Source: Anthoceros angustus
Lineage: Eukaryota; Streptophyta; Anthocerotopsida; Anthocerotales; Anthocerotaceae
DNA: 51,168 bases
Assembly (NCBI GenBank): GCA_010909165.1
Contig: VJWM01000339.1
Location: forward strand, 1-51,168
Direction of reading: 5' to 3'
Positions 22,881-33,267 of the stretch are shown here, piece after piece. Made by a program: the position numbers and the translations under genes. The notes beneath the pieces are model-generated. The model did not search any database, had not been told where the DNA came from, and saw nothing but the letters and a program-made list of their open reading frames with translations. How positions within the stretch are numbered: the first letter of the stretch is position 1; every line of letters begins with the position of its first letter.

Positions 22881-23534
22881 ATCGGAGGATCCCTGAACAC
22901 CGCCGGCCTCCACGGTGGCGGTGAGTGTCCTCACTGATTTTACTACCGGAATCCTCGAATCACTTAAACAAGACCTCGGTGCACTTGCCTCATATCCGGC
23001 TCGTGACCGGCTTTGGCCGATTATTCCAGCCCCTCGTGTTACTCCTGCTCCAAATGGCTACTCCCCAAGATGCCCAACGACTTTATGGACATGCTCCCGC
23101 CTCGGTTATAAGAATCCCTATGTTTTCCGACATTCCTCGAATGCTTCCAGACATGGCCCCGTCTCACCACACCCCGCTTCCACCAATTTTATGACAGCCT
23201 TACAGCCACTAATTGCCCTATCCAACCCACTTCCAACTTGCACGGCATACCCATAAAGACTAACCGCGCCCACCTCCAATCCCCTGACCACCAATCTCGA
23301 TTCGGTCCTCAAGGCTGTCATACGATGTCACGACCTGTGTACACCGCCTTGTGTCCTTCGCTCCCGCCTCACCCACAATTACGCCCGAGCTTGAGGCGCT
23401 GCCTTTCAATCCGCCTCGGATTCGATGCAAATCTCTTCCCGCCATCGTTTAATTGCCAATAGGACCCCTTACGCTTGGGTATTCCTTGTAATTCCATCCG
23501 ATTGATTTTCCAAGTCATTGGAAAGAAACTCCAA

Positions 23535-23625
23535 CTTGGTTGCTACCATAGCAACAGCCCCGAGTTTGCTGTGGTCATAGCAACAGCCCCTTAGCAACGG
23601 CCCTAGCAACTGCTAGCAACCGGCC
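23535..23625. repeat. GTTGCT/TAGCAAC hairpin cluster in L3
   Basis: This stretch contains TTGCTACCATAGCAA (a 6-bp stem, 3-base loop) and four further TAGCAAC half-sites within about 70 bases, separated by GC-rich spacers. It is the inverted equivalent of 37205-37285 in L6 and of the window's first 60 bases. Confidence 0.6.
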
Positions 23626-23817
23626 GAAAGCAGCCAACCCTCCGTGGTTCTCGTCTGTGATCGTGACTAGACCTCTTCCTCCTACTAGGCTCTAGTAGAC
23701 TTTTCTTATTTCCTAACCTACTTCACATTCCCACTCCACACGATTCTCGCAACTTAAACACAAAACAAAAAAACACCCTTTCCGAGGGGGTCTCGGGTAC
23801 CATGTGGTCACCATACC

Positions 23818-25023
23818 AAGAGGGAAGGGGCTAGAAGCCGGGAGGCGTCCAGACTTTCCTCATTCCTCTGGCCTAGTCTAGTACTCACCTTGTGTTTTGA
23901 GTTTTCGTGTGTTGGAGGTTGGGTGTTTCGGGAGAAGAGAGGGCGGGAGCCCTGTGGTGAGGAGAAGACAAGGCGGGGAGCCTGTGTGTGTGGAGGAGAA
24001 GCTGAAGGGAAAGCTGAAGTGAGTTGGAGGCCCGTGGGCTTGTGTGTTTGGAAAATGAGAGGGAAAAGTGAACTGTGAGAGAAGTGGAGAATGCCGGACA
24101 TGGAGAGTTGCTGATTGGCTGTTTGAGAGGAGTAAGAAGGACTGAGAAGTCTGTAAGTGATGTTTGTGTTGCTGAAGAAGAGAGCTGTGAGTGGAGGTTG
24201 AAGATCCCGTGAGTGGATGAGACTGAATGATTGCGGGAGGCTGAACAAGTATTTTGAGAGTTGGTGAAGTGCAAGGGCCTGGATGAGAACCTTGTAAGGA
24301 CTGGAGAGGTGCCGTGAGTGGAAAGTGGAGATTGAATGGGCAAAGGAGTGAGAACAAGGAGAGTTGAAGAGAGTTGGGGAGACTTGGAGAGTGTGGGAGG
24401 ATCATGAGGCACCTCAAGGGGCTGTGAGAGCCTCGGAGAGGTCTGGAGCTTGGAAGGTGAGCTGAAAATGGAGGAGAGACAAGGAAGTCTCAAGAAGTGC
24501 CGCAAGAGAAAGGGGTGTGTGAGTCGCAACCCTTTATGCCGTGAGTTGTCCTAGGTTTAGGTTTAGAGATTAGGTTAGGGCCGGCCGCTTAGGTTGTCCA
24601 TAAATAGTGTGGAAAAGGTGACACGTGGCTAACTCGATTGGTGGATCTAACTTTGTGGATAGATAAGAGAGAGGGTGTCCAACCTTATCCACTTGGATCC
24701 CCAAGTGGGTCCCACCCCTTCTATTAATAGCCAGACCGATCCCAAGGTGGACCCCACTCGCTGTAAAATAGAGGGTGGTTGCTAAGATAGCAACCGCACC
24801 CGCTGCTAAGGTAGCAACAGGGTCGCGTGGCTAAGATAGCCATGTCCAGTGTTGTTAGGATAGTAGCCTCGTCTCAGAATCGCTAGATGTTTGGTGAGTC
24901 TCGTGTTTGGTTGGATTATGTTTTGGTTGTCTTGACATAAATCACCCCTTGGGTACGAATCTCAAGTCTACAACGATAAAGAGGGTAAATGTGGTGACCA
25001 CTTGGTTTAGAAAATCACCCACA
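23818..25023 (+). mobile_element. LTR L4 (+), 3' part only, ends at single-copy DNA
   Basis: This matches L1 from about 770 to 1946, including the G-box/telomere-motif block and the GCTA hairpin cluster (24775-24850). It ends CACCCACA at 25023 and is followed by sequence found nowhere else in the window, so this is a true element/host border. Its left end starts abruptly at the point where the start of L3 lies in opposite orientation. The same truncation point is seen in L5, so L3/L4 and L6/L5 are two copies of one rearranged structure. Confidence 0.7.
24548..24630 (+). promoter_or_regulatory. LTR control block in L4
   Basis: Second copy of the motif group seen in L1: TTTAGGTTTAG and TTAGGTTAGGG at about 24553-24580, CATAAATAG-type at about 24599-24607, and ACACGTGGC at 24621-24629. 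Its presence only in L1 and L4 groups these two LTRs against L2, L5, L6 and L7. It points toward the Rab gene about 2.1 kb downstream, so readthrough or enhancer effects on that gene are conceivable but not shown. Confidence 0.4.
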
Positions 25024-26755
25024 CCATTGTAGTGTTTTCATGATAGTAGGTAATGTAGTTTGACAAAAGGCTAATTGCATGTACGCCCGACAAGATACAT
25101 TCAAGCATGTGACAAGGCACATACATACATTCACGCAATGTGGATCAGTGCACAAACTCGGCAAAAGTAGTCGTGACGAGGCGGGCGAATTTTGCACAAG
25201 ACATCGCTATCGCAACCACTGCGCGCTAAGAGGGGCCTTTGGATTAAGTCCTGTATATCAAGGTCACCCACCACTTCTTCATCTTTTGTATATCGGCATA
25301 CTTCCTTCATTGATGCTACGCCATTTTTCGTATATAATGGATGCCTTTAAATGAATTCTCAACACCTATCCCAAAGATCCCCGCTGTTGAAATATGATGC
25401 ACCTATATTTATGGCGTGTTTGCTGCGCTGTATCTAAGGTCAGTAAAATAGAGGAAAAGAGGCTTTGTGGACTAAGCCCTCTTCCCTAGACATTGAACGT
25501 TATCCTTGATTGTCACTACGCTCGCGGATCACTATTGGTGCACTTTATTTACTTCGAATTTCTTCCGCTTGATGATGAAAGGATGTCATCATTTCCAATC
25601 TAGATCGCTTGTTGGTGATAACACTATTTTCTTTCACTACGACTCTTCAACGAAAATCAAATAATTGAAATCATAAAATTAAACCGCAAATTCTCTCAGC
25701 CGATTGGTGATTTGAGGAAATGTATGAATTGATCCATAATTTATGCTATACTTCTATGTAGATGTAGATCCTCTATATGAGCTCGATTTGTTGGTCGATC
25801 ATATCATGATAGGCAAGGCCCTTGTTGGCGACTGGGTGTGCTAGAGTTAGAAACAAATAAGAAGTGTATTCAAAGTCGCCCCTCAGACATCTATAAGCTG
25901 GACCCACATTGAGTAGGGCAATATGATAAGTGTGTGTGTGTGTTGGCCGAGCTTTGTAAGCAGCCGCTTGCTTTTTATTTTGTCTAGAAGTTTGCTGTGC
26001 TGGAACTATAAAGCCAAGCTCGAAAATTGTAATCACAAGCCTTTTTCAAAGATGTGGCATTTGCCCTTCTCGCTCTAACTGCTTCCTTGTGCATGGTGTG
26101 ATGATGATGGAACAGTGGGCTTAGAAGCCCACCCTCCCGGGTTTTTGGCTTGTTGTAGAGTTTTGAGAGTGCCCACTTTGCATACTGACCTGCATATGAT
26201 GCAATAGAGTCGGGTCATTTACATCTCATGTGCTTACAAAATGAAAAAGACTAACTCACTCACACCGCTTCGCTCCTTGTTGAGATAATGACCTGCTGAG
26301 CAACATTGTGCTATGAACTATTGCCACTAACTGTATGAACTATGGCCACTAACCGGAACTCTGCATGTCCAAGCTTGGGAATTGTCCTAGTCCTTTATGA
26401 CGTGCAAAAGTGCAGGCAACCAAGTTCCCTCCATTGCCGGTCATAGGTCTTTGCGTGCAACTGAGCCTTTACGCCCTGAGAGGCATATCCATTTCATTAA
26501 ACTATGCCCGACTTAATACGACTCTCCCCTATTACTGAAGTAAAGTGTAACCGGAGCCGGAGCGAAGGCGGAAGTCTGTTTGCACAACGCGTAACGAAAA
26601 GGGCGCTGCCAACAAGGAGAACAGGCTCGGGCGGGTGTCCAGCGAGGGCTGTCACTGCTGCAAAGGCTACAGATCGTGGGACTCAGGCCCCGCACACGAC
26701 CCACCCACAACCCAACTTGCCCGCCACCCACCCACTCCGCACCAGTCCTGCTTCT
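25024..26755. other. Single-copy intergenic region upstream of the Rab gene
   Basis: AT-richer than the surrounding elements and not repeated in the window. It holds a short (GT)n run at about 25928-25943. Small open frames such as 25773-26036 (-) have no recognisable domain. The last 60 bases before the Rab ATG are rich in CCCACC/CCAC, like a 5' UTR. I see no confident TATA box or transcription start. Confidence 0.5.
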
Positions 26756-27872
26756 ATGGGCCGCGCTGGCACCGCTGAATTCGACCATCTCTTCAAGCTG
26801 CTGCTCATCGGGGACTCGGGCGTGTAAGAGCAGCCTGCTGCTCCGCTTTACCGCTGACACCTTCGACGATTTGGCTCCCACCATCGGTACATTACGCCGT
26901 CTCTGCCTGCTTCCTGCGCTGCCTGGCTGGCTTGATTTGCTGGCAGGCTGGACCGAGAGGAGGCGGGCCGCTGAGCTGTGGGATATCCTTTTCGGCAGGT
27001 GTGATTTTCAAGCCTGTTGATGACCCTGAGTGGCAGGAGACTGAAGCTCACAATTTGGGATACAGGTAGGTCGCCGGCTCGCAGCTCGGCTTGGGGCTTG
27101 GCTGGTTCAGGGTTGAGACTCATGCTGCCTTTGTTGTGTGGCGGGTTGGTGCAGCCGGGCAGAGAGGTTTCGGACGCTCACCAGCTCCTACTACAGGGGG
27201 CGCAGGCATCATCCTAGGTTGCCGTTGAATTAAGCTTTGTTGCTGCTGCCTGGCTTGGAAACCCATCCAGCTTGCTTCAGGGGTTGGGGCAATATGCCTT
27301 CTTCTGCTCGGCTGAACCTAGTTTCTGTGGTGCAGTTTATGACGTGACACGCCGGGGAGACGTTTACAGATCTTTCGGATGTGTGTTGAAGGTGGATCTT
27401 TACTCCACCAATCCTGATTGCATTAAGATGTTGGTCGGCAACAAAGTGGACAGGGTGGGTGGTAAAAAGCCCTTGAGGAGGATGAGCTAGATGTTTTGAT
27501 CCAGAATCTTATAATTTTCTTCACTTCATGCCTGTTTGCTCAGGACGCAGAACGCCTTGTGTCCAAGGAGGAAGGTGGATTTTGCCAGGCAGCACGGATG
27601 TCTGTTTCTCGAGTGCAGTGCTAAAACTCGCATCAATGTGCAACAATGTTTGAAGAACTTGTGCAAAAGGTGACTACTGCTTGCTGTGCTGCTCCAGCTG
27701 CCAAATCTGTTGCAATGTTTGTCCGTCAGACTTGTTTGCACATGTCCTTATCATGTGACAGATTTGGACACGCCTAGTTTGTTAGTTGACACAACGGGCA
27801 CAAGAAGCATATTTTAGACCAGGGCCTTCCCAGACTACCGCAGCCGAACCCAGCAGTGGCTGCGCCTGTTAA
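26756..27872 (+). CDS. Small GTPase, plant RABC/Rab18 type, six exons, with small indels
   Basis: Exons inferred from GT-AG borders and family sequence are 26756-26886, 26999-27065, 27155-27217, 27336-27454, 27544-27669 and 27762-27872. Exon 1 starts MGRAGTAEFDHLFKLLLIGD, leading into the P-loop. Exon 2 carries LKLTIWDT and exon 3 RFRTLTSSYYRG. Exon 4 carries YDVTRR and STNPDCIKMLVGNKVD, and exon 5 the LFLECSAKTRINVQQC part. All guanine-binding motifs are thus present, and the wording is closest to plant RABC (Rab18), a membrane-traffic switch linked to ER and lipid-droplet surfaces. In the frame ending at 27872 the C-terminus is C-A-C, a normal double-Cys prenylation end. Every splice site is intact, but there are small indels in exons 1-6, including two bases in the P-loop. 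It is therefore either a recent pseudogene or a real gene with consensus errors. Confidence 0.85.
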
Positions 27873-28451
27873 TATGTGTTATACCTGGATAATTGAGGTT
27901 ACGGCTTCCAGTGCTCCATGTATTCCTCTTGCTGGCGGTACGGCTTTTTTTCTGCATCGGCTGCCTAAACTATGGGCTCCGCAGTTTTGCAAGGGCCAGG
28001 GACCGATTTTAGAATAAGAGGGTTGCAAAAGGACCCTTTGGGAAATGGTTAAGGAGATGACCTCCTGCAGATTCTGGAGGACCAGATCTTCAGTTGAACA
28101 AGTGTAAGCTTGCTCCGTTCTCCAACATAGATTTCTTTACAGGTTCTACGTTGTACAACGGAGGTTTGAAACTGCTGTGCACATGGTTCAGCAGGATTAT
28201 GGAACAACATGGCACAGATGTTTATGTATATAATCTAATAGGTAAAAATACACGCAGAGTGTGTACAAGTCCGTTTTCGATAGCCTCTGTTTGTCATGAG
28301 CGTCATCTGGCAAGGGTTCTACCACTCTTGAACTTCGTCCAACTGGGGCGGGAGCATGCCAGCGAAACCGCCGTGGGCTCACTGCGGGGCGAGTGCTTGG
28401 AGGATGATCTTCCCGCATCCGTCAAGGGTGATGTACTCACACCTTGGTGAC
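27873..28451. other. Convergent 3' intergenic region
   Basis: Between the Rab stop (27872) and the stop of the - strand gene (28452) lie about 580 bases that should contain both 3' UTRs. I see no conserved coding frame. The ORF-like stretch at 28094-28450 (+) is shadow or UTR. No clear polyadenylation signal stands out. Confidence 0.5.
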
Positions 28452-28900
28452 TCAGCTTTTCTCAAGCTCTGCATCTTCCTCGTTATCAGATTTCATGAAG
28501 GGCAGGACTCGAAGACGACGAGCCTTCATGCTAGGTTGCTGGGCAGCAATCCTCTTGAACCATCCTGGTGCTGCTGAGCCTCGGCGCTTCTCTGGCTATC
28601 CTGCAGAGCCTGTCGATTAATCTTCTCAAAGACAAGATGGTAGGGCTTGGGTTCAGCTGCTTTCCCAGACCCCTGTAGCTGTGTCCAATTGCTCTACCGT
28701 TCCAACCTTCGGAGAGACAGGCACTTTCGGTCTTGGTGACTTTTGAAGATCACGGACTATTCTTGGTGACACAGACTCCTTTGCAACCACCACTGCTCGT
28801 CGTGACACAGATTCTTGGCAGCTCTATGTTTCAATGGCTTGCTGGTGATTCCTCATTCCTCGGCGACTCCTTGCAGGCTCGTTGCCCAGGGACCCCTTCA
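28452..28900 (-). CDS. 3' end of an unrecognised gene, Ser/Pro/Arg/Lys-rich protein (partial)
   Basis: On the - strand the last 38 codons (28565-28452) read GWFKRIAAQQPSMKARRLRV and on to an acidic end, DNEEDAELEKS, then stop. Upstream, in a frame offset by an indel, come PYHLVFEKINRQALQDSQRS (about 28570-28650) and SPRIVRDLQKSPRPKVPVSP (about 28710-28780). Before those is at least one repeat of a KESVS-R motif. Codon use and continuity look genuine, and the composition suggests a disordered, basic C-terminal region. I do not recognise the family. The 5' part is cut off by LARD copy C, which begins at 28993, unless an intron carries the repeat. It is convergent with the Rab gene. Confidence 0.5.
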
Positions 28901-29057
28901 ACCTAGGTGAGCCCCTGCTCAGTCCCAACTGACATCAACTCTTCTTGCTGGATCTACAGAGGTGCGTCTCGAACGCCAATCCTTGAACCGCTCATGTTGC
29001 AATTTTGGGGTCATGTAACACTTTGGGCCCCTTGTTACACTTTGGCTTGGAAACCAT

Positions 29058-29195
29058 ACCACGGCGTTGTTGCAATCATGTTGCAATGGTGTTGCAATTA
29101 TGTTAAGATGAAGTGAGAGGTGGTTTTGCCCTCTCTCAAAATTGCAACATGATTGCAACATCTAAAGTGTTACAAGAGAGGTCTTGTAACACTTT
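29058..29195. repeat. Nested hairpin cluster at the LARD 3' end (copy C)
   Basis: AAAGTGTTACAAGA at 29164-29177 pairs perfectly with TCTTGTAACACTTT at 29182-29195 around GAGG. Just before it, TTGCAATCATGTTGCAA (about 29069-29085) pairs exactly with TTGCAACATGATTGCAA (about 29143-29159). Between these lies an inner GTTGCAATT/AATTGCAAC pair with a GAGAGG/CTCTC core. The perfect pairing is kept here and nearly kept in copy A. Confidence 0.7.
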
Positions 29196-32154
29196 TGGAG
29201 GCTTGGTACCGAACCTCCTCCCCATCCACCATTGCCCTTTACTTTTGCCCTTTGAAATACCACGTTTTACTTGGTAGTTACCACCGATACACTTCAATAC
29301 CATATAAATACTTGTATCAATACATCCTTGTACTATGCATAGTCTACGGTGATAAATGTAATGTATTATTCTAAGTGCTATCGTGTATTCAATTTCATAT
29401 AAAATAAGTTTGTATATTACGACATATTACTTACATCGTCCGTATATTCATGGTAATGATACTTTGTATTTACTATACGTGTAAATAGCGACCCTTTATA
29501 CCCCTACTTTATAGCATGTTGGCTGCGGTTTGTCCTTCCCAACAATAGCCATCGGCTTCCGCCATGGCGCCCAAGAAGATATTGTCCCCACCTATCACCT
29601 TATTGTGACGCATATCACGTGAGGTTATGCCCTACAAGATTGTCTGCGGAGGAGATTTGGTATGCTGGGCTTATGCTTTTACGCCTCCATGTAAGGCACT
29701 TCCTACTCCATCGTATGCACCTACAGAAACTTCCGCCCCTCGATTCGCAATTTTCTTCTTCCCTCCCACTTGCGTTGAGGCAAGCTTTGCCACTTCCTCC
29801 GCTTCCTCCTCGCCTGAGCACACATTGCACATACAAACCAGCATGGCCGTCATGAGTTATCCAGCGTTAATGGGTTTCCACGATTGTCCATTTGCCTTAC
29901 CTTCCCTCCTCCCTCCTCTTTTCTTACGCCTTCTTGCTGGACATTTTCCTCTTCCGTCCTCCTTCTTCCGGCCGCAGCCGTGCCCTTGTCACTTGCCCAC
30001 CGCTGCCTCCTCTACTCCTCCTCCGTTTTCCTCTTCGGCCTCCACCCTTTATCACAGTGGCATTGCCTCAACTGGGCTCCACTATGTGGTCCATGCTCTC
30101 GATCCGAGGCGCAAGGTATGTGTCGCACAAATTAGGCACGTCCTCTTGACCTCCTCCCCTGCTGCGTCCATGTTCTCTGCAGTCCCCCCGGCCTCCATCG
30201 CATTGGCCTTTGCCGATATCAAGCACTGTTGCCCTCTTAGTCCTCCTTCATTCTCTCTCCTCGACATCATGTTCATGTTCACGCCTTTTGCCCCCCACCA
30301 TGGCTGCTGGGTGATCCACTCGTCCTCCGCCACCCGCTCCTCCTAGTCCCCGCGATTTTTGGCTGTCCATAGTGCACACAAGTGTGTTTCTTCGTGACGG
30401 TTGGTTGCCCCTCCGTGCTCCACCACCCGACTCCCCGCCTCCACACCTTGTTCCGCCTCCATCGGCGTCACTCCATCTCGATCCCAACGGCCTCCACCCT
30501 CCCCATACATGGTCACACTGGCCTCGGCACCCTCCACCTCTTTTCCATTATTTGCTTGCCCCACCGACATGCCTCGTGTGCCTCCATTGACCCCAATCCT
30601 GGGCATGCCCACCAACCCTAGGCAATCGTGGTGTCGCGGGCACCACAATATCGCCCACACTGCCACTCGGTTCCCTCCACCGCCTCCCTCGCATGCTTCC
30701 TCAAGACCGCTCCCTGCCTCCACTTCCCGCTCCTTGTTCATCGCGCCTTTCCCCATTCAAAGTCCTTGTCCCTCGCCCCTCGGCCTCCTTCCTCCCAAGC
30801 CCCTTCCGCGCCATCTGCATTCCTTGATAGCCTCTCGTCCATGTCACCACCTCGTGCACCATCGTTGCCTCCCACCCCTTCCTTCCGTCGTCTCGGAAAG
30901 GCCACCATATCGGGATCCATCTTCAATTCAATGTCGTTAAGCAAAATGGTCATTTCCTTGTTCTCCTTGCAATAGCTTTGAACCTCTAGGATCTTTTCAT
31001 ACACTCCCTATCTTACTGGAACTCAGGCAGAACCCCACTATCGCCTTTCACGATTTCCACCCTTTCCCTTCTAGCAATCCACCACTGCCTCGAAAGGTTG
31101 CCTCCCTTGTCTCCAAGCTTGAACGCCTGCCAAGATGCCAGTGCACATGTGTTACCCGTTTGTCCACCATGCCCACTCATCCGGCCGCAAACTTGAAGCA
31201 CACTTTGCAGTCACTTGCCATTAACGCAGTCTGCGAAACCCACCTCATCCAAAATAGCTCTTCATCTATTTCCTTCACTTCACGCAGTGCTCCAACTCCG
31301 CATCCGTCGGGCCGGGAGGTTCCACGTCTCAAAGTCGTCAAAATCAAGTCGGGCTCGGCAGCATGTCGCCCTCGCCTTACCTCCCTTGACGAGGAGGCCG
31401 CTTCACATCGCCGATGTCGAATGGAGACCCGGGTGCGGTGGATGAGCGAGATAGCCCGAGGCCATTTGGCCCCTCATCCTCCCCACCCAGATACATTTCT
31501 CGCCGTCCGACTATGGTGTTCGCAGCCAGACGTGACTCCCCTAGCAAGCTTCACCGCCATACTCCCCATCCCGCGAACGGTTGTCCACCACCTTCGTGCC
31601 AAGGCAATGGCTTCCTCTCGTGAAAGGTGTGGCCATGAGTCCGTCGAATTCAAGGCTGCTATTTTGAAAAGCTTTGTTTGCAAAGGCCCGGTTGTCATTT
31701 ACTCCTCTTGGCCGGAGGCACATGTACATGCTACTTGCCCATAATCAACAATTTTCGACCACAACAGACTTGGGAGCAAGTTTCATGTCCCATTGGTTAC
31801 GTCGACGTTACTCATGATGTATTATATTGCCCACATGGCCCGCTCTCAATGCGCCCATTCGCATTTTACCATTAATCATCGTCTTCAGACCAAAGATTGC
31901 CTTGTGCATCCAGGAGGGAGGAGACAATAGACTATAGCATGTGCAAACCAATCACCATACATGATTTATTCCACTTTCAGCACGCGTGACTCGATGGCGT
32001 GCGGGTGACTTGTCATGTCTGGTCAACGGTATGGACGGGCACCAAACCATACCCATCCATTCCGCCAAGCAGACAAGACAGGTCATCGAGTTTTATTGCG
32101 TGACTGGGAAGTACAAGTAGTGATCAAGGATGAAGGACTTTCCCATCCCAATGT

Positions 32155-33267
32155 TTAATTACGGTAAGCATATGTCCCCACATTGTGAGGTATAAACCGT
32201 CCGCCACACGACGACCGCGTGCCCGAGACGGCAAGAGCCAAGGATGACGCCCTCCATAAGGTCCTTGATGGCCGAGGGAGAGCAACCTCCCATCCATCAT
32301 CCTCGATGGCCATCGTCATTGTGGGAATTGCAGCCCTTGTCCTTAATGCCATCGGTTTCCACCACGCAACAATAATGTGCACACACGCAATGATCCACAA
32401 ACAGACACAGTCGGCGAAGGCGCGGTTTTGACTTATCGGATTCCACAAACACTTTAGCTGCAGCATGGACTTGTAGGTAGGCGAATAGGGCCAAAAAGTG
32501 TTCACATCCGGCCTCATGAACCCCCAGCCATACCGTGTGTGGTCACGAACACCATGCCCGCACCATGTGGAAGGAACCACCTCGCCACCGAACGGCAAGT
32601 CCCCACGAGGATAGCCACGAGAGCTGCTCCACGCCATGAGGCGGTGACACCGCCTCCAACCTTTGCAAAGGATCCTTGATGGCCATCAACGTATTTCTAG
32701 TTGTGCACGAAGATGGAGACATGAACACACTGGTGCGAACTACCACTCCACGCCCATTTAGGTTTCCGGAAGCTAGCTCCGCATACGTCAACATGTCCGT
32801 CATACATGGCATAAGGTAGCAGGAGGCGCCAGTGTGCATGTTCCGGAAGACAGGCTCGCCACCGCGAGGATGACCAAGAGAAAGGTAGTAGCGTGAAGCG
32901 AGGGCAAGGTGGTGACATTTAAAGCGGACCACCACCTTCTACAGCCTCAGCCCCTGTGCCACATCGGGTTGCGGATGAGAGGATCTTGAATTTCAACTCC
33001 TTACATGTGACAAACCAAACATGGCGGCTTTGATGGTCGCCACGACCAACAAAGTGATTCTTGGTAAATGCAATGAGTGTGAAGCGGCACCATAAAGGAG
33101 CGCGAATGCAAGTTTGTTTTCATGTCTCCTAAGGGCTGGAAATCCTTTGCGGCGACGCCATAGTGACGCCGGGCCACCCTAGCATGGTGCGGCGTGAATA
33201 CATTATACGTCGCCATGTGACGCATGATTGGTGGAGAGGAATGGGAGTCTCGAACGATGGACATCAT
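32155..33267 (-). pseudogene. Unassigned - strand coding-like stretch in LARD copy C
   Basis: Three - strand open frames (about 160, 130 and 88 residues) tile this kilobase and share peptide segments with copies A and B, such as SCYLMPCMTDMLTYAEL and EDDGWEVALPRPSRT. Frames switch at small indels. The direction agrees with the element. No known motif is seen, and an ancient accessory ORF or captured exon is only a possibility. Confidence 0.3.

Larger units (their letters stand above)
19687..23817 (-). mobile_element. LTR-like unit L3 (-), complete, about 4.13 kb
   Basis: On the - strand this runs from a slightly altered start (TATGGTGACC, against TGTGGTGACC in L6) near 23817 to CCACA at 19687. 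It is the inverted counterpart of L6 along its whole length. It includes the early T-rich tract and the GAGACCCCCTCGG-type sequence (complement near 23780-23797), the GTTGCT hairpins near 23.54-23.62 and 21.24-21.32 kb, a coding-like middle, and the purine/pyrimidine-skewed end. It is followed on the - strand by the LARD leader (copy B), so it would be that element's 5' LTR. On its other side it meets the truncated L4 head to head. Confidence 0.6.

Noticed and set aside
25773-26036. An 87-residue - strand open frame upstream of the Rab gene
   Set aside because: It crosses a (GT)n run, has no recognisable domain, and there is no second copy or splice context to support it.
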